NCBI GenBank assembly: GCA_024230435.1
Contig: JAAERL010000844.1
Span: forward strand, 1 to 53,035
Origin: Desulfobacteraceae bacterium
GTDB taxonomy: Bacteria > Desulfobacterota > Desulfobacteria > Desulfobacterales > Desulfosarcinaceae
DNA: 53,035 nt
Direction of reading: 5' to 3'
Below are positions 26,386-35,812 of this stretch, piece by piece (within the stretch, counting starts at the first letter, position 1; every line of letters starts with the position of its first letter). The notes beneath the pieces are model-generated. The model ran no database searches, was not told the origin of the DNA, and saw only the letters and a list, made by a program, of their open reading frames with translations. The translations under genes were made by a program, and so were the position numbers.

Positions 26386-27212
26386 ACGCATTACATCAAG
26401 ACATCAATACAACTTATGGCAGCAAGCATCTGGCCCGGCGCCTGCTGGAAAATCTTCAATCCATCGGCCTCGATCTTGAGAACCTGTCCACAAATGATCT
26501 GATGGTTTTTGACGAATTGCATACCATGGGCCGTCAAGCCACCCTTGAGCTGGGACGTCTTGCCCAATTGCAAGAGCACACGAAGGTCATTGATATCGGG
26601 TGCGGTCTGGGCGGACCGGCCAGAAGTATCGCCCAATGCTTTGGGTGTCATGTAACCGGCGTTGATTTATCTAATGAATTTATAGAAACAGCGGATGTTC
26701 TAAGCAAACAGGCGGGACTGGAAAACCTGGTGACTTTCGACCAGGCGGATGCCCTGAACCTGCCCTTTGAAAATAATAAATTTGACGTTGCAATGATGAT
26801 TCATATGAATATGAACATCCTGGATAAAGATACACTTTTTAAGCAAGCTCACCGCGTTTTAAAAAACAACGGCATGCTGGTTTTGTGGGAGATCTGCAAA
26901 GGTGAAAACGATCAACTGGTCTATCCGGTTCCATGGGCTGAAACCCCAGAATTCAGTTTTCTTGAATCTTTTGAAAATTTAATAAACAAGATACGTTCGG
27001 CCGGATTTTCAATTCAACAAAAAACCGATGCCTCCAAGCAAGCCAAACAGTGGGTGCGTGAGCGCCTGGAAGCTGCAAAAACAAATACAAGCAAACTTTG
27101 CCGGCCAAACCTTGACCTGGTACTGAACAATTTCAGGATAAAACGCGCCAATGCCTCACACAACCTCATGAAGGGAGCCTTTCGAGTCATGCGTGCGGCC
27201 GCCGTAAAATGA
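26382..27212 (+). CDS. SAM-dependent class I methyltransferase
   Basis: A 276-residue methyltransferase. The SAM-binding motif I is VIDIGCGLGGPAR (about residues 68-80), with motif II GVDLS and motif III DALNLPFENN matching the UbiE/COQ5-like group. The acceptor cannot be inferred; the family acts on quinones, sterols, small metabolites and lipids. The start is TTG at 26382, overlapping the preceding stop (TTGA); the next ATG is about 40 residues in, but the N-terminal helix looks real, so I keep TTG. It is the last gene of the two-gene operon. Confidence 0.8.
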   Translation: MNALHQDINTTYGSKHLARRLLENLQSIGLDLENLSTNDLMVFDELHTMGRQATLELGRLAQLQEHTKVIDIGCGLGGPARSIAQCFGCHVTGVDLSNEFIETADVLSKQAGLENLVTFDQADALNLPFENNKFDVAMMIHMNMNILDKDTLFKQAHRVLKNNGMLVLWEICKGENDQLVYPVPWAETPEFSFLESFENLINKIRSAGFSIQQKTDASKQAKQWVRERLEAAKTNTSKLCRPNLDLVLNNFRIKRANASHNLMKGAFRVMRAAAVK

Positions 27213-27243
27213 AAGCCTATGAAGATATAAGTAAATTGGCCAT

Positions 27244-27360
27244 TTATCGATGAACGCTAAAGCAATTGGCGCAAAAATTGCGCCGCGGCGATACTGCAGC
27301 AGGCAAAAAAAACACAGCTATAACGGATAGCTATGCGTTATCCGCCGTTGCTGCACAACA
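27244..27360. repeat. Inverted-repeat cluster
   Basis: Contains GCAATTGGCGCAAAAATTGC, resembling the inner AGGCGATTGGCGCAAAAG terminus of the MITE family, and an AACGGATAGC..GCGTTATCCG stem flanked by CTGCAGCA..TGCTGCA. It lies between two convergent genes and could end transcription. Confidence 0.35.
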
Positions 27361-27362
27361 CT

Positions 27363-27617
27363 TCAGGATTGATTGTAGTCTTTTTCGGAATTGCCGGGAC
27401 GCTTACATGTAAGGGTTTCCACATCACCGTAACCACAAACCATGATTTCATTGGGGCAACGGCATATTTTTTCATCTTCTTCGATTTTCCGGCACGTTTC
27501 TTTCAGTGAAAAAATCGTATAATCGATGCGGTTATCGGAAGGCTGCCTTTCCATCCACTGGGATTCCAAGCGTTCTATTTCTAATTCTCTAATTTTTTTC
27601 CTGATTGACGTTAGCAT
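27363..27617 (-). CDS. Small cysteine-rich hypothetical protein
   Basis: An 84-residue frame. The N-terminal 40 residues are a charged helix (IRKKIRELEIERLESQW), and the rest holds five Cys (ETCRKI, KICRCP, VCGYG, LTCKRP), which could bind a metal. No family is recognised and no strong ribosome site precedes the ATG, so it may not be a real gene. The following 460 bases to 28082 are AT-rich with no supported feature. Confidence 0.4.
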   Translation of the reverse strand: MLTSIRKKIRELEIERLESQWMERQPSDNRIDYTIFSLKETCRKIEEDEKICRCPNEIMVCGYGDVETLTCKRPGNSEKDYNQS

Positions 27618-28082
27618 AAACGTTCACCATGAATTTTGTTGTCACCCAAATGTACAACATAAAGGGTCGTTAAATAATAGATATGAAGCCTGGAAGGTAA
27701 AATTTATTGTTTGAACAAGAATTAACCTTACTTCAGACTCAATTGGCATACCTAAAGCATTGTGTGGTTCTGGATCTAAGGCAGGTTCAATCAATACTGA
27801 TACTGATCGCTGAATTTGAGATCTTAAGCACCGTTTGCGGTACGCTCAGGCAATAAGTGACGTAACTATGGTGTCCATTAGAAAAAATATAGAACGCCTT
27901 GTCAATAAAAAATTTTCATCAGCATAACAACCAAAACGCCTGCCAAATTAACGTTTTGTTTATGTTAAGAAATATGTATTCATTAACTAAATAATATTTT
28001 TCGTCTTTTGTAAAAATTTTGTAACAGCTCGATAATATAATAATTTTTTGGGAAACAAAAGATCAAAACACGGCTTTTAGGC

Positions 28083-28847
28083 TTAGATTTGCCCCATGAT
28101 TTCTGAGCCTGTATCAATAATGTAAATCGTTCCCGTAATGGAATTGTTTTCCAATATACTTAACGCAAGGCTTGAGATATCGGCCTTTGTCACATTTGTA
28201 TGCAAAGGGGATCGTTGTTTGGCTCTTTCTAAAATTTGAAGGCTGTTGCCGATTTTTGACAGCGAATAGGTGTGGACATAACCAGGGCTGATGCCATTGA
28301 CTTTTATTCTTTTGGCTTTACCCGCAGATTGGGCCAACCCGCGAATGATCGACTCCAGGGCAGCTTTTGCCGCCCCGACAACGTTGAAATTGGGAATCGC
28401 CAGCCTGCTCCAATTCAAGGTCAAAGCTAATATGGAAGCTTCTTGCTTAAAGCAGGACATAAGCTTTCCGGTCAATTCCACAAGGGAAAAGGCGCCTACC
28501 CTGACCGCATCGGTGAATTCTTCCCAGGTAACGTCAAGCAGCGGCAAATTCAGTTTTGCGCCCTGGGCTGTCGAATAGGATATGCCATGCACCAGTATAT
28601 CCAGTGCAATATCTTCACTTTGCATAGATTCAGCAAGGTGTTCAAGATCGGATTCATTGCGGGCATCATATTGATATGTTTTTTTGATACCGAGATTTTC
28701 AGCAACCCTTTGCACGTCAACTCGAGTTGATTCGTCCTGATAGGTTGCATAGATAGTGTAGCCTGCGCGCTTAATCTCCTGGGCAATAGCTGTGCAAACG
28801 CTTTCTTCATTTCTTATTCCAATAATTAATGCGTTTTTATTTTTCAT
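28083..28847 (-). CDS. FabI-like short-chain reductase lacking active-site tyrosines
   Basis: A 254-residue member of the enoyl-ACP reductase (FabI) group of the SDR superfamily, which reduces the trans-2 double bond of acyl-ACP with NAD(P)H. The cofactor end GIRNEESVCTAIAQ and the Lys of the active site (NVVGAAKAALE) are present. The catalytic Tyr before that Lys (Y-x6-K, PNYNV in E. coli FabI) is Phe here (IPNFNV), and the other conserved Tyr (LSYLG) is not conserved either (LTLNW). It may therefore be catalytically altered or act as a partner of the FabI-like enzyme encoded 54 bases upstream. RBS GGGAAAGG fits the ATG. Downstream sequence shows no clear terminator. Confidence 0.7.
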   Translation of the reverse strand: MKNKNALIIGIRNEESVCTAIAQEIKRAGYTIYATYQDESTRVDVQRVAENLGIKKTYQYDARNESDLEHLAESMQSEDIALDILVHGISYSTAQGAKLNLPLLDVTWEEFTDAVRVGAFSLVELTGKLMSCFKQEASILALTLNWSRLAIPNFNVVGAAKAALESIIRGLAQSAGKAKRIKVNGISPGYVHTYSLSKIGNSLQILERAKQRSPLHTNVTKADISSLALSILENNSITGTIYIIDTGSEIMGQI

Positions 28848-28901
28848 AATCGCCTTTCCCGAACGACTCTAAGAGTCTTGGAAGCTGCATCTTCAAGAGC
28901 T

Positions 28902-29675
28902 CTATGGCTCTTGATCCATTGGCACCGGTAAAATAACACTGCTGCCGCAATCAACTAAATAGACAGAGCCGTTGATTGAAGGATTCCCGATTACCTCGTA
29001 AGCCATTTTCCCGATATCTTCCATGGTGGCGGTCCTATCTAAAGGAGAAGCTGTTTTTGAGGTCTCGAGCAATCCTGAAAAGCCTTTTATGCCACTTGCT
29101 GCGCGGGTCAGTACCGGTCCCGGCGAAAGCGCGTTTACCCTTATGCCTTTGCCGCCGAGTTCCGAGGCCAGTCCCCTGACCAATGATTCGAGGATATTTT
29201 TAACCGGTCCCATCATGTTATAACCCTCTACGGCCAGGTGCGAGCCAATGTATGACAAGGTTATTATGCAACTGCCCGGATTCATTAAATCCGCTTTGAT
29301 TAGCGCGGCGGCAATTTCCACCATGGAAAAAGCGGAAATGCGGATGGACTCTTTGAAACTTTCCCAGGTCACATTATGCAAATCCTTTTTAATTTCGCTC
29401 GCAAAAGCTATTCCATGTACAAATGTATCAAGCCGCAAACCTTTTTCCCGCAAATAAAAAACAATATCCTGCAATTGTTTTTCGTTACCCACTTGAAAAG
29501 GAAACAAGGTTTGAACACCCAGCCGATTGGTTACCTCAGTTACATGGGGCAGCGCTTTTTCATTAAGGCAGGTGGCTATGATGTTGTAACCATTGCTGTA
29601 AAGTTCACTTGCGATACCGGCACTGATACTGTCCTTATTGGCAATACCGATAACCAATGCGTTTTTTTTTCGCAT
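28902..29675 (-). CDS. FabI-like enoyl-ACP reductase, active-site residues intact
   Basis: A 257-residue FabI-type SDR. Both active-site tyrosines are kept: TLSYIGSH for the first and GYNMMGPVK for Y-x6-K. The N-terminal cofactor loop is GIANKDSISAGIA. It is expected to reduce enoyl-ACP (or enoyl-CoA in some paralogues). It starts with GGAG seven bases before the ATG and is followed at 54 bases by the tyrosine-less paralogue. About 300 bases separate it from acetate kinase upstream, and this gap shows nothing recognisable apart from an AT-rich stretch. Confidence 0.78.
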   Translation of the reverse strand: MRKKNALVIGIANKDSISAGIASELYSNGYNIIATCLNEKALPHVTEVTNRLGVQTLFPFQVGNEKQLQDIVFYLREKGLRLDTFVHGIAFASEIKKDLHNVTWESFKESIRISAFSMVEIAAALIKADLMNPGSCIITLSYIGSHLAVEGYNMMGPVKNILESLVRGLASELGGKGIRVNALSPGPVLTRAASGIKGFSGLLETSKTASPLDRTATMEDIGKMAYEVIGNPSINGSVYLVDCGSSVILPVPMDQEP

Positions 29676-29977
29676 TTGGCGTCTCCTTTCTTCACAGCTA
29701 ACGGGAGTAAAAAAAAAATGGCGAATTTAGGGTCTTGAAAACAAATCCAAATCTAAGCCCAACAGACGAAAACGAATTCAAAAGGCCGCATAAATGAAAG
29801 GTCATATAGATCAAAACAAGCAAGGGCGGGATATTTTTCAGCTCTTCAGCTTTCAAGCCCCATATGTCTTCCAGGCTGCCTTGCCCTATTCATTCTTTTG
29901 AAATTAAAGGAATAAAACTTAAAGTAAACTTAAAGTCCTCAGGGTCTTGGACAAATCAGCCGTTTCCGGGGGACAGG

Positions 29978-31198
29978 TTAATGATAAACTGTATTTTGCA
30001 CCATAAGCTTGCGTGTATGCATGGCAATCATCAACTCTTCATTTGTTGGAATGACCCAAACTGAAACATCACTGTCGGAAGTGCTGATTCGCGGTTTGCC
30101 GCGCCGGTTGGCTTCCGAATCGATCCGGATACCTAACCACTGAAGGCCCTGACATATCTGTTCGCGAATTTGCGGGGAATTTTCACCGATGCCTGCCGTA
30201 AACACCAAGGTGTCTATCCCTTCCAGCGCAGCCACCAATCCCGCCAATTCTTTTTTTACACGGTAGACAAAAATGTCAACGGCTTCTTTGGCGCGGGGAT
30301 CATCACTTTTCATGAGAACACGCATATCGTTGCTGATCCCGGATATGCCCAGCATCCCGGATTCTTTGTACAGCAAGCGTTCAATGTCATCGGTATCCAT
30401 ATGCTTTTGACGCATAAGATATAAAACAACCCCGGGGTCCAGGCTGCCGGTACGGGTTCCCATGGGCAATCCATCAATGGCGGTAAATCCCATTGTTGAA
30501 GCGATGCTTTTGGACTTTAGCATGGCGCACATGCTGGCGCCGCTGCCCAAATGGGCCACAACCGCCCGCCCTTTTGCAGCCTGCAGATCGAAAGACGGCA
30601 GTTTGTTTGCAATATATTCATAGGATAACCCATGAAATCCATAGCGATGCACACCTTCTTGGGTAAAATTCCGGGGCAAGGCAAAATTTCTTGCCACGTC
30701 GGGCATTGTAGTGTGAAAGGCTGTATCGAAACACGCCACCTGGAACAAATATGGGTCCATTTGCGCAAGGGTTTTGATTGGAACCAAGTTGTGGGGCTGA
30801 TGTAAGGGGGCAAGAGCAACAAACGTCTCCAGTGTTTGAAGAACACTCTCGTCAACCAAAACCGGCTTGCTGTAAATTTTTCCGCCGTGAACCACCCGGT
30901 GGCCAACAGCCCTTATTTCCCTGCCGTCAAGATTTTCGCCAGCCCATTGGATGATCTCGTCCAATAACATTTTGTGGTTGACGTCCGGATGGTTTGCCCA
31001 TTCATTGCTCGCTAAAATCGTTCCATCAGGTGCGGTGGCCTCAAATTTGGGGGCCACACCGATTCCGTCCACCTGGCCTTTGAAAATTAATTCTAAAGAA
31101 TCATCACCGCTGCTGCTGCTACTGCTATTATCATTGGTAAATACAGAAAATTTTATACTGGAGGACCCTGCGTTAATTACCGCTATACATTCTTTCAT
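29978..31198 (-). CDS. ackA: Acetate kinase
   Basis: Phosphorylates acetate (or a close short-chain acid) with ATP, reversibly linking it to acetyl phosphate. The 406 residues carry the family signatures: NAGSSSIKFSV at the N-terminus, VVHGG, FDTAFH, RYGFHGLS, HLGSGASM, TGSLDPG and FTAGIGENS. Length is normal. A serine-rich insert (NDNSSSSSSGDDS, about 25-37) coded by repeated Ser codons is unusual. Its ATG overlaps the stop of the MaoC-Pta gene by four bases, so the two are translationally coupled, matching a Pta-Ack pair that makes or consumes acyl phosphate. Propionate or butyrate kinase activity cannot be excluded. Confidence 0.93.
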   Translation of the reverse strand: MKECIAVINAGSSSIKFSVFTNDNSSSSSSGDDSLELIFKGQVDGIGVAPKFEATAPDGTILASNEWANHPDVNHKMLLDEIIQWAGENLDGREIRAVGHRVVHGGKIYSKPVLVDESVLQTLETFVALAPLHQPHNLVPIKTLAQMDPYLFQVACFDTAFHTTMPDVARNFALPRNFTQEGVHRYGFHGLSYEYIANKLPSFDLQAAKGRAVVAHLGSGASMCAMLKSKSIASTMGFTAIDGLPMGTRTGSLDPGVVLYLMRQKHMDTDDIERLLYKESGMLGISGISNDMRVLMKSDDPRAKEAVDIFVYRVKKELAGLVAALEGIDTLVFTAGIGENSPQIREQICQGLQWLGIRIDSEANRRGKPRISTSDSDVSVWVIPTNEELMIAMHTRKLMVQNTVYH

Positions 31199-32604
31199 AA
31201 TCGGACACTCTTTTTATGGGTTAAGTCTGGCCGCGACCAATAGGAAAAAGCCACGGCCACTGCGCATGACGCCAGTCTGGCTTCGGCCGAGTCAGCACGG
31301 CTGGTTAAAATAATTGGAACTTTTGCTCCCAGAACAAGGCCTGCAGAGTCGGCTTTAGCCAAATAACACAGTTGCTTGGCCAACATATTGCCCGATTCCA
31401 TATCAGGCACCAGAAATATGTCAGCTTCCCCTGCTACCGGGGAATTGATCCCCTTGATCAGTGCCGCCTCTTTGCTGATGGCATTGTCAAATGCAAGGGG
31501 GCCATCGACAATGGCTCCCTTGATCTGGCCCCTTTGGGCCATTTTACACAAGGCGGCGGCTTCAATGGTTGCCGGAATTTTGGAAGTTACGGTTTCCACC
31601 GCGGATAATATGGCGGCCTTGGGTTCCGGATTACCCAGAGAATGAGCTAATTGAATGGCGTTTTTTAAAATGTCTATTTTTTCTTCCAAATTAGGAAAAA
31701 TATTAATGGCCGCGTCGGTGATAAAAAGTGGCCGCGGGTAGGTGGGAATATCCAAAATAAAAATATGGCTGATCCGGGATCCCGTCCGCAAACCGGTTTT
31801 ACGCTTGGCGACTTCGTGCATCAACTCATCGGTATGCAAACTGCCTTTCATCAGGGTTTGAGTTTCTCCCTGGCGGCATAAAGCCACTGCCCGTTCAGCC
31901 GATGCATGACTGTGGGCGGTTTCGACCAGACGGTAGGGGCTGATATCAACTTCCAGCGAGTCCGCCAAGGTTTGAATTTTGCTGCGCGGACCTACCAAAA
32001 CCGGATCGATCAGAGCGGTTTTAGCGGCATCGATTGCCCCGAGCAAGGCATCCTTGCTGCAGGGGTGGCAAACGGCTGTTGGGATCGGGTCCCAATCTTT
32101 GACCTTTTGAATCAGTTGGTTAAAAGACTCAGTAAGCCGGATTCCCATCGCTTGATAAGGCGATCCGACATCAACGGGCTTGCGCATCGGCGCTTTGACT
32201 TTGGCGGTTCCGGTGATAATTGTCTCATCGCGTTGATTCGTCACCAGACAATCGAACAGCACACTGCCTTGCTTGGAAAACTTATCCTTGGTTGTCACTG
32301 AAATGGTGAGTTCATCACCTAATTCAACTGCGCCATGAAACTCCAAATGCTGGGATTGATACACTGTTCCTGGCCCAGGCAACTGATTGCCCAGCAGACT
32401 CGAAATCAAGGAGCCTGCCAACATGCTGTGACCGACAAGCTTATGACGCTCAAGGAGCATATTAGCGTATTCATCACTAAAATGCGTGGGATTCATGTCT
32501 CCGGTCAGCATACCGAACATGTCGATATCATTCTTTGTAATTGTCCGCTTTATATCGGCATGGTCACCAATATTAATTTCATCAAACATTTTATTTGTAA
32601 TCAT
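31195..32604 (-). CDS. Bifunctional MaoC enoyl-CoA hydratase / phosphate acyltransferase
   Basis: 469 residues made of two enzymes. Residues about 1-140 are a MaoC-type (R)-enoyl-CoA hydratase hot-dog domain with the motif GDMNPTHFSDEYA. Residues about 150-465 are a phosphate acetyl/butyryltransferase (Pta/Ptb family) that converts acyl-CoA and phosphate to acyl phosphate. The product would be used by the acetate kinase gene that overlaps it downstream. Known relatives are annotated as bifunctional enoyl-CoA hydratase/phosphate acetyltransferase. With the kinase the pair suggests acid or ATP formation from short acyl-CoAs. Upstream 32648-32666 has a hairpin GTCTGC/GCAGAC, but no clear promoter; the rest of the 408-base gap to the divergent EAL gene shows no gene. 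Confidence 0.88.
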   Translation of the reverse strand: MITNKMFDEINIGDHADIKRTITKNDIDMFGMLTGDMNPTHFSDEYANMLLERHKLVGHSMLAGSLISSLLGNQLPGPGTVYQSQHLEFHGAVELGDELTISVTTKDKFSKQGSVLFDCLVTNQRDETIITGTAKVKAPMRKPVDVGSPYQAMGIRLTESFNQLIQKVKDWDPIPTAVCHPCSKDALLGAIDAAKTALIDPVLVGPRSKIQTLADSLEVDISPYRLVETAHSHASAERAVALCRQGETQTLMKGSLHTDELMHEVAKRKTGLRTGSRISHIFILDIPTYPRPLFITDAAINIFPNLEEKIDILKNAIQLAHSLGNPEPKAAILSAVETVTSKIPATIEAAALCKMAQRGQIKGAIVDGPLAFDNAISKEAALIKGINSPVAGEADIFLVPDMESGNMLAKQLCYLAKADSAGLVLGAKVPIILTSRADSAEARLASCAVAVAFSYWSRPDLTHKKSVRL

Positions 32605-33012
32605 GTAGCTTAAAATTCCCCCTGGACTTTTTCAGGTTTTGCCCCGTCTGCTGACATTGCAGACTCCACGCCCTTAAACCCGGCTAAAGCAGACCGGATC
32701 GTGGCAGCCCTTTAAAAAAACATTTTATAAAATGATTAACTATCGCCAAATATGTCTATTTGCCAACAAAGCGTATTCACCTTTATACGCGAAGTGAAAG
32801 ATCTTTTGTTTGTGTATCCAGCACGGGAGGGAGAAACAATTTATGTTTGAATTGAAGGAATGGATATCCAATAATCGATTATCGGATCGACTCATGGTGA
32901 TAGCACAAAAGTACATGACAACAATATAAACATGCTCTATAAACTAAGGACATCATCAAGGTCAATAGCAAACTTTGCAATGCAAAAGAAGATTTGCCCA
33001 TATAGGATTTAG

Positions 33013-34713
33013 ATGAAAACCCTGCTTAATCAGCATGAACGCTTTGAAAAAGAATCTGCCGTCCTGGCCAAACGGCTTTTTAGTGTGGAAACTCACCTTA
33101 AAAAATTATGGGCGGCGCTAATTGTTTTATCGATGGCGATTGTGGCCTTGGTGGTCTATCTGACCGGCGGAACAGCATATATCTGGACGCATTTGATGTA
33201 TATCCCGCTGGTGGGGGCGGCGGCCGCGTTCGGTTTGAAGGGCGGGGTCGTTGCCGGTATCGCGGCAGGACTGATCCTTGGTCCGACTATGCCCTTGCAG
33301 GTAGCTTCGGAAACCAGCCAACCGTTGAACTCCTGGATTTTCCGGACGATATTTTTCACCATCTCCGGAGGACTTTGCGGATTCTTATTCGATCACTTGA
33401 AACGCTATCTGCTCCGCTTAAGTCTTGTTGATTATATTGACGCGCCAAGCGGTTTACCCAATTATCTTGCTCTGCAAAAACTATTGAATCAAGCCTACCA
33501 GCACCAGCCTGCGTCCGGTACGCAATTGCTGCTTGCCATTCTTGATGTGATTAACGCCAATGAAGTGATCGACACCATCGGTTATCCACCGGTTATCGAA
33601 ATGATGCCCCAAATTATCGGCCGCCTCAGGTTGCCAGAATTTGCTAATATTTCCTTGTTCAGAATTCTCCCCAACCGCTTTGCCGTTTTAGCCGATTCAC
33701 TTGATTTGAAACAGTTTATTGGAACTATAAAAGAAATGCTGAAACGATTCGAAAAACCCGTTTACGCCGATAAAATTCCAATTATGGTGGATTTCCGGGC
33801 CGGAATCGCCCTGCCCCAAACCGTTTCCAGCGCCGATGAGCTGATTCAAAAAGCCGGCGCCGCCTCTCACCAGGCTGCTGTGGACGGTTCAACCATTACA
33901 ATTTATGACCAGCAAAAAGATGTCAGCAGTGTTGAGATCCTATCCTTGCTCGGCTCATTGAACAAGGCGATAGAGGACCGCGAATTGACGCCGTTTTTCC
34001 AACCCAAAGTGGAATTGTCTTCCAATCGCGCCGTGGGCGCGGAAATGCTGATACGCTGGATTCACCCGCAAAAGGGACTTGTTCCGGCCAGCCGGTATAT
34101 CGCCCATGCTGAAAAAACATGGCTGGTACACCCTTTATCCAAGTTTGCCGTGGAATCGACAGTGAAATATTTGCAGACTTGGCAGTCACAGGGAGTGGAT
34201 GTAAAGCTGTCTGTAAACCTGACAGCACAAAATCTGCAAAAAAAATCATTCATGGAGGATGTAATTGAACAGATTAAAGCGTCCGGTATCGATCCATCCG
34301 GTCTTGAAATCGAAATCACGGAACGGACCATGGTGACCCAATACGAAATCGTTTCACGCACAGTTACCCAATTACGCGAAATGGGAGTATCCATATCCAT
34401 CGATGATTTTGGAACAGGCTATTCAACCGTGGGATTGCTTGCCAAGCTTGCAGTCGATTATATCAAAATCGATAAAAAGTATATTCGTGACATCACCAGC
34501 TCACCTCTTTTATTTTCGTTTGTCCGCAGAATCATCCAGACGGCCGGCGACCTGGGAATCAAAAGCATTGCCGAGGGAGTCGAATCCAAGAAAGTTTTCG
34601 ACACGCTGGGAGAAATCGGTTGCACGATTGCGCAAGGATATTATATCAGTCCGCCTCTGCCCTCATATGAATTTTTGCCCTGGATGCAAAGATACAATGA
34701 TGAACCACTCTAA
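33013..34713 (+). CDS. Membrane-anchored EAL phosphodiesterase with degenerate GGDEF
   Basis: Predicted c-di-GMP phosphodiesterase of 566 residues. The N-terminus has several transmembrane segments (about 30-125), including a Gly/Ala-rich pair. A GGDEF-like domain (about 145-300) lacks the GGDEF signature and so is probably not a cyclase. The C-terminal EAL domain (about 310-560) has EML in place of EAL, with metal and catalytic residues kept: EITERTM, DDFGTGYS, IKIDKKYI and AEGVES. It should therefore be an active phosphodiesterase lowering c-di-GMP, with the GGDEF as possible GTP sensor. Monocistronic; a palindrome follows the stop (34717-34755). Confidence 0.85.
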   Translation: MKTLLNQHERFEKESAVLAKRLFSVETHLKKLWAALIVLSMAIVALVVYLTGGTAYIWTHLMYIPLVGAAAAFGLKGGVVAGIAAGLILGPTMPLQVASETSQPLNSWIFRTIFFTISGGLCGFLFDHLKRYLLRLSLVDYIDAPSGLPNYLALQKLLNQAYQHQPASGTQLLLAILDVINANEVIDTIGYPPVIEMMPQIIGRLRLPEFANISLFRILPNRFAVLADSLDLKQFIGTIKEMLKRFEKPVYADKIPIMVDFRAGIALPQTVSSADELIQKAGAASHQAAVDGSTITIYDQQKDVSSVEILSLLGSLNKAIEDRELTPFFQPKVELSSNRAVGAEMLIRWIHPQKGLVPASRYIAHAEKTWLVHPLSKFAVESTVKYLQTWQSQGVDVKLSVNLTAQNLQKKSFMEDVIEQIKASGIDPSGLEIEITERTMVTQYEIVSRTVTQLREMGVSISIDDFGTGYSTVGLLAKLAVDYIKIDKKYIRDITSSPLLFSFVRRIIQTAGDLGIKSIAEGVESKKVFDTLGEIGCTIAQGYYISPPLPSYEFLPWMQRYNDEPL

Positions 34714-34716
34714 ATG

Positions 34717-34755
34717 AACTACCGGGCGCCATGTGAGCATGTCGGCCGGTAGTTG
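34717..34755 (+). terminator. Hairpin after the EAL gene
   Basis: AACTACCGG and CCGGTAGTT form a perfect outer stem around CATGTGAGCATG. It has no good T run. ACTACCGG also occurs at 120. Confidence 0.4.
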
Positions 34756-34757
34756 TT

Positions 34758-34794
34758 TGTCAGATTGGTGGAGCGTTAATCTGACCTACGTTTT
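34758..34794 (-). repeat. REP-like hairpin (GTAG-GTCAGATT)
   Basis: On the minus strand: CGTAG then GTCAGATT..AATCTGAC, the layout of REP sequences (a GTAG-type tetranucleotide before an imperfect hairpin) used by RAYT transposases. An identical unit lies at 37787-37824, and both are next to RAYT gene remnants. Confidence 0.6.
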
Positions 34795-35265
34795 AAAATT
34801 TGCTGGTCTCCGATTCGCGCCGGGTTCTTTTGGCGCCTTCGCCTGAGGGTTGCCAGCCCATGATCAGGGCTTGTTCATAGGTTGCGCCCCAGGGGTATTT
34901 GGATGCGACCTTGCGGGAGGCGTTGTATATTTTTTTGGCTTTTTCCATATCCATGGTTTTCCAGTAATCGGCGGGGCGGTTGTTTGCCTTGTCGTAGGCT
35001 GCGGTTACCGGATCTTTTGACCGGAAAGGCTCAAAGCGTGGGATGTCGGTTAGCGGTTTGGAGATGTCCATAAATTGCAGGCAGGATTCCCAGGCGATTT
35101 CAACTTGCCAGGAGTCGTAGCCATCCATGGGCAACTGGACGTGGCTATCACTATAGCGCTGGCCCAGAATCAGGTGGTAATTGATTCTGCCTGATTGCCT
35201 CCAACTCGTTCCCAAAAAAGCATCGAATTCAGCAAGGAGATTTCTTTTGGCGGCTGCTTTTTCCT
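34793..35265 (-). pseudogene. Unrecognised gene fragment between REP and RAYT remnants
   Basis: The open frame encodes 140 residues from its first ATG, but reading continues upstream for about 15 codons to a stop, so no true start is visible. The translation has normal protein character (DGYDSWQVEIAWESCL; DYWKTMDMEKAKKIY) but no family I recognise. Its last 15 residues (ALIMGWQPSGEG...) are shared with the 3' end of the shorter copy at 37814, so it is probably the 3' part of a repeated mobile unit rather than a host gene. Confidence 0.4.
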
Positions 35266-35394
35266 TTGGGGGATACTAATGACGCCTTTGCGCCGGTTCA
35301 GCCAAAAGTTGTTTTTTTTTCTTTAACCCAATCTTTTTTTAAAACGTATTTGCCTGTGTAAGGTAGAAAATTGGAGTTGAGAATTGGGACCGGT

Positions 35395-35531
35395 ACTTAA
35401 TACGATTTTATCAGATCCAGCGAAAAATCTTTTTAGCTATCTCCTATCGGTAAGCCATACAAGGCTGTGCGAGACATCGCATGGTATACGGTCGCTTGTT
35501 CATTGTTGGTTAAACGGCGTATCCGGGGCAT
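35395..35531 (-). pseudogene. 5' fragment of a REP-associated (RAYT) transposase
   Basis: Starts MPRIRRLTNNEQATVYHAMS, the N-terminal end of RAYT/TnpA_REP tyrosine transposases. It runs TALYGLPIGDS, then a stop; after a frameshift a further KDFSLDLIKSY can be read. The catalytic HUH and Tyr motifs are missing. A second copy of the same 5' end is at 37919-38023. The rest of the gap from 35265 to 35812 is AT-rich. Confidence 0.65.
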
Positions 35532-35769
35532 AAAATATCCGCTCTATCATCCTGTTATTAAATCATTTTCCTCAAATCATATATTGAAAAGAAAGCCAAA
35601 CGTTATCAACCTGTCCCCGAAAATATTTTCCAATTTTTGTTTTTGGTAAACTTTTTTTGAACACATAACATTTTTTCCTTTCATAGATGGAGAAGAAAGT
35701 GTTACCCTGATTTTTCAGATTTTGTAGAAATTCTTTTAAAACGACAAACATATAGTGAGTTCGTAGAAC

Positions 35770-35812
35770 GAACTGAAATACAATAAGAGCCTATAGCAAA
35801 AGGAAATTAACA
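35770..35812 (+). promoter_or_regulatory. 5' leader with hairpin before the RRM gene
   Basis: AGTTCG-TAGAA-CGAACT (about 35758-35775) forms a perfect hairpin 40 bases before the start; AAAGGAAATTAACA follows with the ribosome site AAAGGAAA. The arrangement is compatible with translational control of an RNA-binding protein, but this is a guess. Confidence 0.3.
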
